From contig NZ_JBHZGK010000005.1 in assembly GCF_051900425.1 (NCBI RefSeq), positions 124,001-188,000 of the forward strand: DNA of 64,000 nt. Reading direction: 5' to 3'. A model generated the notes under the pieces. The model worked only from the letters and a program-made list of their open reading frames with translations, did not search any database and had not been told where the DNA came from. Shown here one piece after another: positions 28,646 through 37,334 of this stretch (its first letter is position 1; the number at the start of each line of letters is the position of its first letter). The stretch is from Frateuria_A sp051900425 (GTDB lineage: Bacteria; Pseudomonadota; Gammaproteobacteria; Xanthomonadales; Rhodanobacteraceae). A program made the translations under genes and the position numbers.

Positions 28646-30070
28646 TCAGGGCGACTTGCGCAGCGTTTCGCGCAGGTCTGCCACGTGGTCGGCATCCACC
28701 GCCTCCGCGTGGTTGCCCCAGGCGTTGCGGATATAGGTGGTCAGGTCGGCGATCTGCGCATCGCTCAGGTGATCGGCAAACCCCTGCATCGCCAGTCCCG
28801 TCGGTTCGGCGGTGGTTTTGGGAATGCGCGCGCCGTCGAGGATCACGCCGATCAGCGTGTCGGCGCTGTTCGCCTGCACGGCGGAACTCTGCCGCAGCGG
28901 CGGGAACGCGCCGATCTCGCCCTGGCCCTGCTTCAGGTGGCAGGCCTCGCAGTTGTCCACGTAGAGCGCAGCGCCGCGATCAAGGGTGTCCCTGTCGACC
29001 GTGGCCACCGACGCGTCCTTCGGCGCCGGCAGGCTCTTGAGGTAGACGGCGATGGCTTCCAGGTCCGGCTTGCTCAGGTACTGGGTCGACTGCTCGACGA
29101 CCTCGGCCATCGGCCCGGCCGCGGAGGTGCGGCTGTTACGGCCGGTGCCCAGGTACTGCACGATGTCCTGCTCGGTCCAGCTGCCGAGGCCGTCGCGGAC
29201 GCCGCCTGCCAGGCTTGGCGCGTAGGCGTTTTCGGCGTAGCCGCCGGTGGGCGGCTCGTCCATGTCGGTGGCGCCGGCGAAGTTCTTGTCGCCGTGGCAG
29301 GCGCTGCAGTGGCCCAGGCCCTTGACCAGGTAGGCGCCGCGGTTCCACTGCGCCGAGCGCTTAGGATCCGGCTGGTAGGTACCGTCCTGGAAATACATGC
29401 CGTCCCACATCGCCATCAGGCCGCGCTGGTCGAGCGGCCAGGGCAGCTCGTTGTGGCGGTGTACCTGGCGCACGGGCGTGAGCGTGTCGAGGTAGGCCTT
29501 GATCGACAGCACGTCGTCGCGACTGAGCTTCGTGTACCAGGGGTAGGGGAAGGCGGGGTAGAGATGGTCGCCCTCGCGGTCGATGCCCTCGTGCATGGCG
29601 CGGTAGAAGTCCTCATCGGTCCAGTTGCCGATGCCGGTTTCCGGGTCCGGCGTGATGTTGCTCGAATAGATCGTGCCGAACGGCGTGGGGATGGCGCGGT
29701 CGCCGGCAAACGGCGCGCCGTTGGGCGCGGTGTGGCAGGCCTCGCAGTCGCCCGCGCGCACCAGGTAGCGGCCACGCGAGATCTGTCCCCACGGGCCCGG
29801 GCTCATGCGCTCGCCCAGCTTGACGGCCGAGGGCGCGGCCGGGTTGCGATCGTGGCTGCAGGCGGTGCAGAGCATGGCGAGCAGGAGCAGGGACGCGAGG
29901 GCCAGACCTTTGCGCAAGGTGACCCCCATCCTCCTGTCGGCACCTTCCCCCGTCGAACGGGCGAAGGCTCGGTGGGCCACATCTCGAATCCTTCCCCCGT
30001 CCCGCGGGGGAAGGTGCCCGGAGGGCGGATGGGGAAAGCCTTGCGGGGAACGGGCAAACGGCGCGCTCAT
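28646..30070 (-). CDS. Triheme cytochrome c subunit of a periplasmic dehydrogenase
   Basis: Membrane-bound triheme cytochrome of the gluconate/alcohol/sugar dehydrogenase type (about 474 aa from ATG 30070, 427 from ATG 29929). Heme motifs are CEACH, CSACH and CEACH in three domains. It takes electrons from the FAD subunit encoded upstream and feeds the respiratory chain. The signal peptide core GLALASLLLLAMLCTAC comes after MGVTLRK (Met at 29929). The first 47 residues from 30070 are largely the translation of a repeat (about 29930-30052); ATG 30070 overlaps the stop of the FAD subunit gene and was probably the original start. From 29929 an AGGAGG lies directly against the ATG, too close to work well. 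Confidence 0.9.
   Translation of the reverse strand: MSAPFARSPQGFPHPPSGHLPPRDGGRIRDVAHRAFARSTGEGADRRMGVTLRKGLALASLLLLAMLCTACSHDRNPAAPSAVKLGERMSPGPWGQISRGRYLVRAGDCEACHTAPNGAPFAGDRAIPTPFGTIYSSNITPDPETGIGNWTDEDFYRAMHEGIDREGDHLYPAFPYPWYTKLSRDDVLSIKAYLDTLTPVRQVHRHNELPWPLDQRGLMAMWDGMYFQDGTYQPDPKRSAQWNRGAYLVKGLGHCSACHGDKNFAGATDMDEPPTGGYAENAYAPSLAGGVRDGLGSWTEQDIVQYLGTGRNSRTSAAGPMAEVVEQSTQYLSKPDLEAIAVYLKSLPAPKDASVATVDRDTLDRGAALYVDNCEACHLKQGQGEIGAFPPLRQSSAVQANSADTLIGVILDGARIPKTTAEPTGLAMQGFADHLSDAQIADLTTYIRNAWGNHAEAVDADHVADLRETLRKSP
29930..30052. repeat. Repeat element inside the 5' end of the triheme cytochrome gene
   Basis: Contains CCTTCCCCC/GGGGGAAGG arms (29990-29998 and 30006-30014) plus a second partial CACCTTCCCCCGTCGAACGG copy at 29942. 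It lies between the codons MSAPFA and MGVTLRK and keeps the frame open. Confidence 0.75.
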
Positions 30071-31827
30071 GTCGTCACCAGCGGGCCGGGGTTCTTCAGA
30101 TACCGCTTCATCGCCTCGGCCGACCAGTAGGTCAGCGCGCCGACCGTGCCGGTCGGGTTGTAGCCGGCGTTCTGCGGGAACACGCTCGCGCCCATCACCC
30201 ACAGGTTGGGCACGTCCCAGCTCTGCAGGTAGCGGTTGACCACCGAGGTCTTCGGATCGTCGCCCATCACCGCACCGCCGGTGTTGTGGGTGGTCTGGTA
30301 GGGCACGATCGAGTACGGGCCCTGGCGCTTCTTCTCGTGGATGCTGGCGCCGGGTATCGCGCGGCCGATCTGCGCGGCCTTGTCGGTGAGGAAGCCGGAC
30401 ATCTTCAGCTCGTTCGGCTGGAAGTCGAAGGTCAGCCTCAGCAGCGGGTTGCCGTAGACGTCGCGCCAGGTCGGGTCCAGGTCCAGGTAGCTGTTGCGAT
30501 AGCTCATCACGCTGCCGTGGGTGGCGATCGAGCAGGCGGTGAGGTAGTTCTCGTGCATCGCCTTCTTCCAGCCGGCACCCCACTTGGGTGCGTGCTCCGG
30601 CAGGTAGTGCTGCAGGATCGGCCGCCCGCCGGTGTTCCACAGCGCGATGTAGCCCCCGCCGACGAAGCCGTGCGGACCATGGTCGAAGTTGTCGCCGTTG
30701 AACTCGTCGATCGCCTGGCCGAGCGCGCCGGCGCCCATGAACGGGTTCAGCCGCTCCTTCTGGAAGACGTCGACGGAGGAGGTGATCTGGTAGGCGTAAT
30801 TGCGCCCGACCACGCCGGTGTTGGACACCGGGTCGTACGGCTGGCCGATCTTCGAAAGCAGCAGCAGGTGCACGTTGTGCTGGGCGAAGGCGCACAGCAC
30901 CACCATCTGCGCCGGCTGCTCGATCTGGTTGCCCTCGACGTCGACATAGGTGACGCCGGTGGCGCGCTTGCCGGTCGAATCGGTGTTGACGCGGGTGACG
31001 TTGCAGTGCGTGCGGAAGCGGAAGTTGTCCTTGCGCAGCAGCACTGGAAGGATGGTCGTCTGGGGGCTGGCCTTGGAGTAGTTGCCGCAGCCGAACCACT
31101 CGCAGTAGCCGCAGTAGGTGCACTGGCCCATCTGCACGCCCAACGGATTGCGGTACGGCCGCGAGGCGTTGGCCGCCGGGCACGGGAACGGCTTGAAGCC
31201 CACCTCGCGCGCGGCCTTGTCGAACAGCACGGTGGAGGCGCTGCGCTCCAGCGGCGGCAGCGGATAGCCGCGCTTGCGCGGGCCTTCGAACGGATTGCCG
31301 CCGGCGACCATCTGGCCGTTGACGTTGCCGGCCTGGCCGGAGATGCCGCAGAGGTATTCGAAGCGGTCGTAGTGCGGCTCCAGCTCCTCGTAGGTGACGC
31401 CCCAGTCCTGCAGGTTCATGTCGGCGGGAATGAAGCCCTTGCCGTAGCGCTGCTCGGTATGCGAGCGGATCACGAAATCCTGCGGCAGGAAGCGCCAGCA
31501 CTGCCCGTTCCAGTGCACGCCAGCGCCACCCACGCCCGCTGCCGGCATGAAGGAACCCAGGTGGCGCATCGGCAGTGCGGTCTGGCTGGCGTTGTTGCGG
31601 AAGGTCAGCGTCTCGCGCTCGGGCGATTCGAAGATCTGCTTGCGCACCGCGTAGCGCAGCTCGTCCTGGATATGGTCGGTGGCGAAGTCGGGGACGGTGT
31701 CGCGCCAGGCGCCGCGCTCCAGCGCCAGCACCTGCACGCCGGCATCGGTCAGCTCCTGCGCGATGATCGAGGCGGTCCAGCCGAAGCCGACCAGCACCAC
31801 GTCCACGGGCGGCATCCGCCGCGCCAT
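30067..31827 (-). CDS. GMC-family FAD dehydrogenase, large subunit
   Basis: Flavoprotein subunit of 586 aa of the gluconate 2-dehydrogenase/sugar dehydrogenase group within GMC oxidoreductases. The dinucleotide fold is near the N-terminus (VVLVGFGWTASIIAQ). Cys-rich CTYCGYCEWFGCGNYSK (about residues 225-240) is a signature of membrane-bound FAD dehydrogenases and may hold an Fe-S cluster. C-terminal substrate motifs include HNTGGAVMGDDP and NPTGTVGALTYW. It has no signal peptide and would be exported bound to the twin-arginine small subunit. ATG 31827 overlaps that gene's stop (TGATG). The substrate (gluconate, glucose, fructose or another polyol) cannot be told from sequence. Confidence 0.92.
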   Translation of the reverse strand: MARRMPPVDVVLVGFGWTASIIAQELTDAGVQVLALERGAWRDTVPDFATDHIQDELRYAVRKQIFESPERETLTFRNNASQTALPMRHLGSFMPAAGVGGAGVHWNGQCWRFLPQDFVIRSHTEQRYGKGFIPADMNLQDWGVTYEELEPHYDRFEYLCGISGQAGNVNGQMVAGGNPFEGPRKRGYPLPPLERSASTVLFDKAAREVGFKPFPCPAANASRPYRNPLGVQMGQCTYCGYCEWFGCGNYSKASPQTTILPVLLRKDNFRFRTHCNVTRVNTDSTGKRATGVTYVDVEGNQIEQPAQMVVLCAFAQHNVHLLLLSKIGQPYDPVSNTGVVGRNYAYQITSSVDVFQKERLNPFMGAGALGQAIDEFNGDNFDHGPHGFVGGGYIALWNTGGRPILQHYLPEHAPKWGAGWKKAMHENYLTACSIATHGSVMSYRNSYLDLDPTWRDVYGNPLLRLTFDFQPNELKMSGFLTDKAAQIGRAIPGASIHEKKRQGPYSIVPYQTTHNTGGAVMGDDPKTSVVNRYLQSWDVPNLWVMGASVFPQNAGYNPTGTVGALTYWSAEAMKRYLKNPGPLVTT

Positions 31828-32543
31828 CAGGAAGCCTCCCCGGCATGCGCGAGCGCTGTGCCAGGCGCGCGGCCGATCAGGCTGACGTAGGGCTGCTGGT
31901 AGGGCTTGCCGTATTCGCCGATCTCGCGCACGTAGTTGTAGCGGGGGCCGGGGAAGCCGATCAGCTTCCAGCCGGCGAAGTCGCGGTTGCCCCCGTAGGC
32001 GGGGTCGGCGAGGAAACCCTCCTGGGTGTTCTGCCAGAGCAGGTTGAAGAAGGTCCCGGAAGGCACGTCGCCCAGGTCGACCTTGCCGCCTTCGAGCGCG
32101 TGCAGCACCTCGTCCTGCTGGTCGCCGGTGAGCCTGGCGAAGGGCTGCTGGTACTTCCCGCGGCAGTGCTTGTCGATGCCGGCGATCGCCTGGCGATAGA
32201 GCTGGGCGGGCGTGAAGCGCAACTGGTAGCCCTGGCCGTCGATGCCGGTGGGCCATGGGCCCTGCATGTACCAGCGTTCGGCGCGGCCGTAGGGGCCGGC
32301 GAGCTGCAGGTCGAGGAAGGTGGGAATGCCGGCCTTGTCGCCCCCCGGGCCGAGCGCGTCGGTGGGAATCAGCCGCGCGGTGGCGGCCTGGATGAAATCC
32401 ATCTCCCCGGGCGCGAAGAAGGCATTGGCGGTGCCGCCATGCGCGTCGGCGCCGCTGCCGCCGCAGGCGCACAACACCATGCCGGCCGGCACCGTCACGC
32501 CGACGAGCCTGAGGAAGTCCCGGCGTGCCGGATCATGGTTCAC
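31827..32543 (-). CDS. Dehydrogenase small subunit, gluconate 2-dehydrogenase subunit 3 family
   Basis: Small subunit of 238 aa that carries the complex through the Tat system: RRDFLRLVGVTVPAG is a twin-arginine signal. The rest (FFAPGEMDFIQAATARLIPTD, PSGTFFNLLWQNTQEGFLADP) matches the gluconate 2-dehydrogenase subunit 3 family. I choose GTG 32543 because a strong GGAGGAAAGGAG ribosome site lies just upstream; an ATG at 32564 would overlap that site. First gene of a three-gene operon (small subunit, FAD subunit, triheme cytochrome) with overlapping stops and starts. Confidence 0.9.
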   Translation of the reverse strand: MNHDPARRDFLRLVGVTVPAGMVLCACGGSGADAHGGTANAFFAPGEMDFIQAATARLIPTDALGPGGDKAGIPTFLDLQLAGPYGRAERWYMQGPWPTGIDGQGYQLRFTPAQLYRQAIAGIDKHCRGKYQQPFARLTGDQQDEVLHALEGGKVDLGDVPSGTFFNLLWQNTQEGFLADPAYGGNRDFAGWKLIGFPGPRYNYVREIGEYGKPYQQPYVSLIGRAPGTALAHAGEAS

Positions 32544-32901
32544 GTTGCCGCTCCTTTCCTCCACTGGAAAAAGAGAGCCTAGGCAGGCGACGGTGAAGAG
32601 CCGGCGTCATCGGGGTGAAGATCAGGTCGTGTTCATCGCAAGATTTTACGTTCGCCTTCAATGGCTTGCGGCTTCGCGATTTTATCCAGGAGCCCGTTGA
32701 TCCGAGGCCGACGAGCGGTTAACGGGAAGCCAGCAGCCTCGTCTGCCGCGACCGTTGCGCAGGCGATGGTCATGTGGAACCGCGACCGAAGTAATTTCGC
32801 TTAATGCTTGACGCAGCAACACTTTGGCCTGCACGCTTCCATCACTTCTGTATGGTCAGGATTCACGGTTCGGGCCGCGTGTGCGTGTGGTGGGAGGTGT
32901 C
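32544..32901. other. Divergent intergenic region
   Basis: Separates the dehydrogenase operon (minus) from the response regulator (plus). Both genes have strong ribosome sites at its edges. The middle is AT-richer than its surroundings (AAGATTTTACGTTC, GCGATTTTATCC, AAGTAATTTCGCTTAATGC), as expected for promoters, but I cannot assign a confident -35/-10 pair on either strand. Confidence 0.4.
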
Positions 32902-33327
32902 ATGGCGAAGGACAACCTTGTGTTGCTGGTGGAAGACGACTCGGACACGCGCGAGGTCATGGCGCTGCTGCTCGACGCCGCCGGCTACCAGGTGCTCTCC
33001 GCCCGTGATGCCAGTACCGGCATCCGCCTGATGGACGAGCAACCCGGCATCGACGTGATCGTGACCGACGTCAACATCGGCGGCGGCCAGGACGGCATCA
33101 GCATGGCCGAGGAGCTGCGCCGGCGCGGATCGAACGCGGCCGTCGTGGTGATTTCCGGCGATCCGGAGGCGTCCAGCGAACGGCTGGGCCCGACCGCCAC
33201 CTTCCTGCCCAAGCCGTACGACCGCAAGGCGCTGCTGGCGGCGATCGCCGATGCGCGCGCCAAGAACGCCCGCGCCTGCGCGGTGGCGGACGCCGGGCGG
33301 CCGCCCTATCCCGGTTTATCCCGTTGA
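32902..33327 (+). CDS. Single-domain response regulator (CheY-like)
   Basis: Receiver-only protein of 141 aa. Acidic pocket VEDD (10-13), phosphoacceptor Asp56 in VIVTDVNIGG, Ser85 in VVISGD and Lys104 in FLPKPYD are all present. No output domain follows; the tail is a short Ala/Arg-rich stretch. The ATG at 32902 has GGGAGG in front. It lies 81 bases upstream of a hybrid histidine kinase that has its own receiver, so it is a likely phosphorelay partner. Similar receiver plus PAS-kinase pairs in this group often regulate stress or light responses; the function here is unknown. Confidence 0.9.
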   Translation: MAKDNLVLLVEDDSDTREVMALLLDAAGYQVLSARDASTGIRLMDEQPGIDVIVTDVNIGGGQDGISMAEELRRRGSNAAVVVISGDPEASSERLGPTATFLPKPYDRKALLAAIADARAKNARACAVADAGRPPYPGLSR

Positions 33328-33408
33328 CCAGTTGAGGTAGCTTCGGTTGAGGCCGGCCAACCGGAACGCGGTCGCGCTGCGACTGCTACCCTCTTGCCCG
33401 GGGAACGA

Positions 33409-35412
33409 ATGCCGATGACACCGTCATGGACGGCCGTGGCGCGGTGCTTGCTGTGCAAGGACGGTGGCGTGGATACGAGCGGTCCCAATTCCTACCAGTT
33501 GCTGGTGCAGTCCATTCAGGACTACGCCATCTTCATGGTCGATCCGCAGGGCCGCATCCGCAGCTGGAATGCCGGCGCCGAGCAGATCCACGGCCATCGC
33601 GCAGCCGACATCATCGGGCGTCCCTTCGCCCTGCTGCATACCGAAGCGGAGCGCGCCGGCGGACGCCCGGAACTGATCCTGCACATGGCTGCGGCGCATG
33701 GCCGCTTCCAGGAGGAAGCCGAGCGGCTGCGCCGCGACGGCAGCCGCTTCTGGGCGCACGTGGTGTGCGACGCGGTGCGCGACGAGCACGGCCACCTGCA
33801 CGGCTTCGCCATGGTCACCCGCGACATCACCGAGCGGCGCCTCACCGAGCAGCGGCTGCGCGAGGTGGAGCGGCGCTTCCGCCTGTTCGTCGACGGCGTG
33901 ACCGACTACGCCATCTGCATGCTCGACCCCCATGGCGTGGTCACCGACTGGAATGCCGGCGCCGAGCGCATCAAGGGCTACGCCGCGGCGGAGATCATCG
34001 GCCGGCCGCTGACGCAGTTCTTCGTCAATCCGCTGGTCGCGCGGACGGCCATGACCGTGGCCAGCGAGAGCGGCCGCTACGACGTGGTCGACTGGCAGGT
34101 ACGCAAGGACGGCTCGCGCTTCATGGCGGAGATCGCGATCGATGCCATCCGCGACAACGACGGCCAGCTGCTGGGCTTCGCCAAGATCACCCGCGACATC
34201 ACCGCGCGCGTGGAGGCCGAGCGGCACCTGGAGGACACCCGCGCGCAGTTGTTCCAGTCGCAGAAGATCGAGGCGCTGGGCCAGCTCACCGGCGGCATGG
34301 CGCATGACTTCAACAACCTCCTGCAGGGCATCATCGGCTCCCTGGAAGTGGTCGAGATGCGACTGGCCAGCGGCCGCCAGGACGTGGAGCGCTTCCTCGT
34401 CAACGCCCTGGATTCGGCCAAGCGCGCCGCCACGCTGACCCACCGCCTGCTCGCCTTCGCGCGGCGCCAGCCGCTGGCGCCCAAGAGCGTGAACCTCAAC
34501 GACCTGGTCGCGCAGATCGCCGAGCTGCTGCCGGCCACGCTGGGCGAGCGGATCCGGCTGGAGCTCGACCTGGCGCCCGCGCTGGTGCCGGTGCTGTGCG
34601 ACCCGAACCTGCTGGAAAGCGCGATCCTCAACCTGGCCATCAACGCGCGCGATGCGATGCCCGACGGCGGGCGGCTGACCATCCGCACCGGTTCGGTGCC
34701 GCCGGGCGAAGGGCCGCTGCGCCGGCCGCACAGCCTGCGCGACGCGCCTACGCTGCTGCTGCAGGTGAGCGATACCGGCGTGGGCATGACGCCCGACGTG
34801 CGTGCGCGCGCCTTCGATCCGTTCTTCACCACCAAGCCAAAGGGCCGCGGCACCGGGCTGGGGTTGTCGATGATCCACGGTTTCGTCAGCCAGTCGCGCG
34901 GCGCCATCGAGCTGGAGAGCGAGCCCGGCCAGGGCACCACCGTGTCGATCTACCTGCCCAGCGGCGAGCGCCGCAGCGTGCGCGCGCTGGAGGGCCGGGG
35001 CAGCGGCACGCGCTGGGAGCCGGCCGCCGGCGAAACCATCCTGCTGGTGGAAGACGAGGACGTGGTGCGCGACCTCATCGCCGGCAAGCTGCGCGACCTG
35101 CGCTATCGCGTGCTCGAGGCGCGCGACGGCCATGCCGGCCTGGCCATCATCGAGTCGACCGAGCGCATCGACCTGGTCGTGTCGGACATCGGACTGCCTG
35201 GGCTGACCGGCATGCAGATGGTCGAGATCGGGCGCCGCCACCGGCCGGAAATGAAGGTGCTCTTCATGACCGGCTACGCCGAGACGATGCCCGAAGACTG
35301 GACGCTCGACGCCCATACCGATCTGCTGACCAAGCCCTTCGAGTTCGACGCCCTGGTCCAGCGCATGCGCGCGTTGCTGCCCGGCCCGCTAAAGCAGGCA
35401 AGCTCGCCGTAG
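33409..35412 (+). CDS. Hybrid sensor histidine kinase, PAS-PAS-HisKA-HATPase-REC
   Basis: Soluble hybrid kinase of about 667 aa. Two PAS domains (each starting YAIFMVDPQGRI / YAICMLDPHGVV and ending in GFAMVTRDITER / GFAKITRDITAR), then HisKA with the phospho-His in GGMAHDFNNLLQGI, an HATPase domain with N-box NLAINARDAMPDGG and G-boxes DTGVGM and GRGTGLGLSM, and a C-terminal receiver with Asp in VVSDIGLPG and Lys in LTKPFEF. No membrane segment, so the signal is cytoplasmic. The start is uncertain: TTG 33394, ATG 33409 (GGGGAACGA upstream) and GTG 33469 are all possible. I chose 33409. Confidence 0.92.
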   Translation: MPMTPSWTAVARCLLCKDGGVDTSGPNSYQLLVQSIQDYAIFMVDPQGRIRSWNAGAEQIHGHRAADIIGRPFALLHTEAERAGGRPELILHMAAAHGRFQEEAERLRRDGSRFWAHVVCDAVRDEHGHLHGFAMVTRDITERRLTEQRLREVERRFRLFVDGVTDYAICMLDPHGVVTDWNAGAERIKGYAAAEIIGRPLTQFFVNPLVARTAMTVASESGRYDVVDWQVRKDGSRFMAEIAIDAIRDNDGQLLGFAKITRDITARVEAERHLEDTRAQLFQSQKIEALGQLTGGMAHDFNNLLQGIIGSLEVVEMRLASGRQDVERFLVNALDSAKRAATLTHRLLAFARRQPLAPKSVNLNDLVAQIAELLPATLGERIRLELDLAPALVPVLCDPNLLESAILNLAINARDAMPDGGRLTIRTGSVPPGEGPLRRPHSLRDAPTLLLQVSDTGVGMTPDVRARAFDPFFTTKPKGRGTGLGLSMIHGFVSQSRGAIELESEPGQGTTVSIYLPSGERRSVRALEGRGSGTRWEPAAGETILLVEDEDVVRDLIAGKLRDLRYRVLEARDGHAGLAIIESTERIDLVVSDIGLPGLTGMQMVEIGRRHRPEMKVLFMTGYAETMPEDWTLDAHTDLLTKPFEFDALVQRMRALLPGPLKQASSP

Positions 35413-35580
35413 GCGTCGCCGCGGGAGCACGCCCGCGCGATCGCGGTCTTGCGCCCCTACAGGAGAGAGGCTCTTCCGGTGGCCAGGCAGGCAGGCGCCA
35501 GCCTGTAAAAACTGCCGGGACCGGTAAATCCTGCCAGCGCCAGCTGCACGGCCGGGCTCGCCGGCGCCCGTGCGCGGGAT

Positions 35581-35595
35581 TGGCACATGCCTTGA
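35581..35595 (+). promoter_or_regulatory. Candidate sigma54-like -24/-12 promoter
   Basis: TGGCAC (35581-35586) is spaced as in sigma54 promoters from TTGA (35592-35595); the consensus has TTGC, so one key -12 base differs. It lies 38 bases upstream of the small proline-rich gene and resembles the better site at 39639. Confidence 0.35.
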
Positions 35596-35632
35596 ATGGG
35601 TGGAGATGTCCCTCCTTTCACGAGGCATCCCC

Positions 35633-35905
35633 ATGCACGTGTTCCTGCCCTGCCCGCCGCTGGTCAATCCGATCCGCGTGCCGCGCCTGCCGCCCTTCGG
35701 CAGCATGGTGCCGTCCAAGCCGGTCGGCGACCCCGAGTCGCTGCCGCCCGATCCCACGCCACCCCAGCCCTACGACCCCGGCGACCCGGTGCGCGCGCCC
35801 CGGCCGCGCGAGCCCGACATGCCTGCCATCGACCCGCACGAGCCCGGCATTCCCGTGCCGCGCATCGGCGAGCCCGGCACGCCGCTGTGCCGCTGGCTGA
35901 ACTGA
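35633..35905 (+). CDS. Small proline-rich hypothetical protein
   Basis: A 90-residue protein, almost one third proline, with repeated DP/EPG/RP segments (GDPESLPPDPTPPQPYDPGDP) and no signal peptide or hydrophobic helix. Start ATG 35633 has CGAGG eight bases upstream; the frame is open to 35570. It is not recognisable as a family. The composition suggests a disordered chain. Placement between the signalling genes and the BON protein, and a possible sigma54 site upstream, support expression, but it could be a chance frame in GC-rich DNA. Confidence 0.5.
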   Translation: MHVFLPCPPLVNPIRVPRLPPFGSMVPSKPVGDPESLPPDPTPPQPYDPGDPVRAPRPREPDMPAIDPHEPGIPVPRIGEPGTPLCRWLN

Positions 35906-35969
35906 CGCAAAAGTTGACACGACGGCTGCAATTTTTTCGCGCCCGGCCCACTTCCCACCAGGAGGCCCC

Positions 35970-37058
35970 ATGAGCCAAGACGACGACCGCTACGATGACG
36001 AAAGGTCACGCTACCGCACCCGCGGGGAGCGCATTCGCGACAACAACCTGCGTGATCCGTACGAGGCCGGCCGGCAGGTCCGCACCTACGGACCGGACCC
36101 GCACGGCGCCGAAAGGGACCATCCCTGGCAGGCCGCGCATCCGCATCGCAACGTCGAGCGCGGCCAGCGGCCGGACTGGAGCGAGCAGCCCGCCCGCTAT
36201 GGCGGCGGCTACAGCGACGACGAGGAGCTGTCCTCGCGCCCCCGCGGCGACGCGCGCTATGGCCTGGACACCGACGCCGAACGGCACTTCGTCGAGGGCT
36301 ACCAGAACCCGGACAACCGCCACCGCGCGCATGGCTATGGCCGGTCCTACGACACGTGGCGCGGCGAGCCGCGCCACGGCCAGAGCAACAGCGGCTACGA
36401 CACCGAGCGCGCCTACGGCCAGGGCAACCGGCAGGACGACGCGCGCAGTGACCGCATGCGCGCCAGCTGGACCCAGGAACACGACTACGAAGGGCCGCGC
36501 TACGGCGCCGGCGACCCGCGTCCCTCGCCCCGCCGACGTGGCGTCGGCAGCCAGTACGCCCACACCGACACCTACGGCGGCGCCGGCTTCCGCCAGGAGG
36601 GCAAGCGCTACTGGTTCGACGGGGGCGACCAGCGCGGCCAGTTCCGCGGCACCCGGCCGCGCGGTTACGAGCGCAGCGACGAACGCCTGCGCGAGCTCGC
36701 CTGCGAACGCCTGACCGATGCGGACCTGGACGCCAGCGACATCGAGGTCAAGGTGAGCCAGGGCACGGTCACACTCGAAGGCAGCGTCGGCGCGCGCTGG
36801 ATGAAGCATGCCGCGGAGGACCTCATCGACGACCTCGGTGGCGTGAAGGACATCCACAACCAGCTGCGGGTGCGCCGCGGCGACGCCGACACCGGCGCGC
36901 AGTCTTCGACGCTTGCGGGCGGCTCGTCCTCACCGCCGAGCGGACCCGGCGGCACGCCGGCGACCGGCTCGTCGAGCGCGACGCCTTCGGGCACCGGGCC
37001 GTCGGGCGGTTTGACCGGCCAGGGTAACGGTGATGTCGGTGGACGCAGCCGACATTGA
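35970..37058 (+). CDS. BON-domain protein with long disordered N-terminus
   Basis: A 362-residue protein with an excellent ribosome site (CCAGGAGG). Residues 1-225 are highly polar, rich in Arg, Asp, Tyr, Gly and His and without hydrophobic segments (RYRTRGERIRDNNLRDPYEAG and several RYG motifs). About 230-298 is a BON domain (SDERLRELACERL, VSQGTVTLEGSV, DLIDDLGGVKDIHNQLRV), a fold linked to osmotic shock protection and phospholipid binding. The tail is Gly/Ser/Pro-rich. No signal peptide is seen although most BON proteins are exported. A hairpin at 37067 probably ends its transcript. Related proteins are common in stress gene islands of this group. Confidence 0.85.
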   Translation: MSQDDDRYDDERSRYRTRGERIRDNNLRDPYEAGRQVRTYGPDPHGAERDHPWQAAHPHRNVERGQRPDWSEQPARYGGGYSDDEELSSRPRGDARYGLDTDAERHFVEGYQNPDNRHRAHGYGRSYDTWRGEPRHGQSNSGYDTERAYGQGNRQDDARSDRMRASWTQEHDYEGPRYGAGDPRPSPRRRGVGSQYAHTDTYGGAGFRQEGKRYWFDGGDQRGQFRGTRPRGYERSDERLRELACERLTDADLDASDIEVKVSQGTVTLEGSVGARWMKHAAEDLIDDLGGVKDIHNQLRVRRGDADTGAQSSTLAGGSSSPPSGPGGTPATGSSSATPSGTGPSGGLTGQGNGDVGGRSRH

Positions 37059-37066
37059 GACATCGC

Positions 37067-37101
37067 GCGCGCCTGCCTGCATGGCACACAGGCAGGCGCG
37101 C
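37067..37101 (+). terminator. Hairpin after the BON-domain gene
   Basis: A 13-bp perfect stem (GCGCGCCTGCCTG / CAGGCAGGCGCGC) with a 9-base loop, starting 8 bases after the stop codon. No T-run follows, so termination may need Rho or be partial. Confidence 0.6.
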
Positions 37102-37334
37102 TGCGGCGGGAGGCCGGCCGTACGGCATTCGCCACACGCATGTCGGCCATCCCTTACAACTGGGAACATCTCTTCGACGCTACTTGCACTTCGCATGCGG
37201 CATCGTCGGTTTCGTCCACGCCGACCTGCCAAGCGCTGCACGGTTCTAGCTGTCGCCGTGGATACACGGGTGCACGGACGACCCGCTTCCTTCACGAGAC
37301 AGCTTGGGGTCACTGACCCCTCCCCGGTGAAATT

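Noticed and set aside
28646..31846. Apparent 1066-codon minus-strand fusion of FAD subunit and cytochrome
   Set aside because: The first part is an out-of-frame reading of the FAD subunit gene; the true cytochrome starts at 30070 or 29929.
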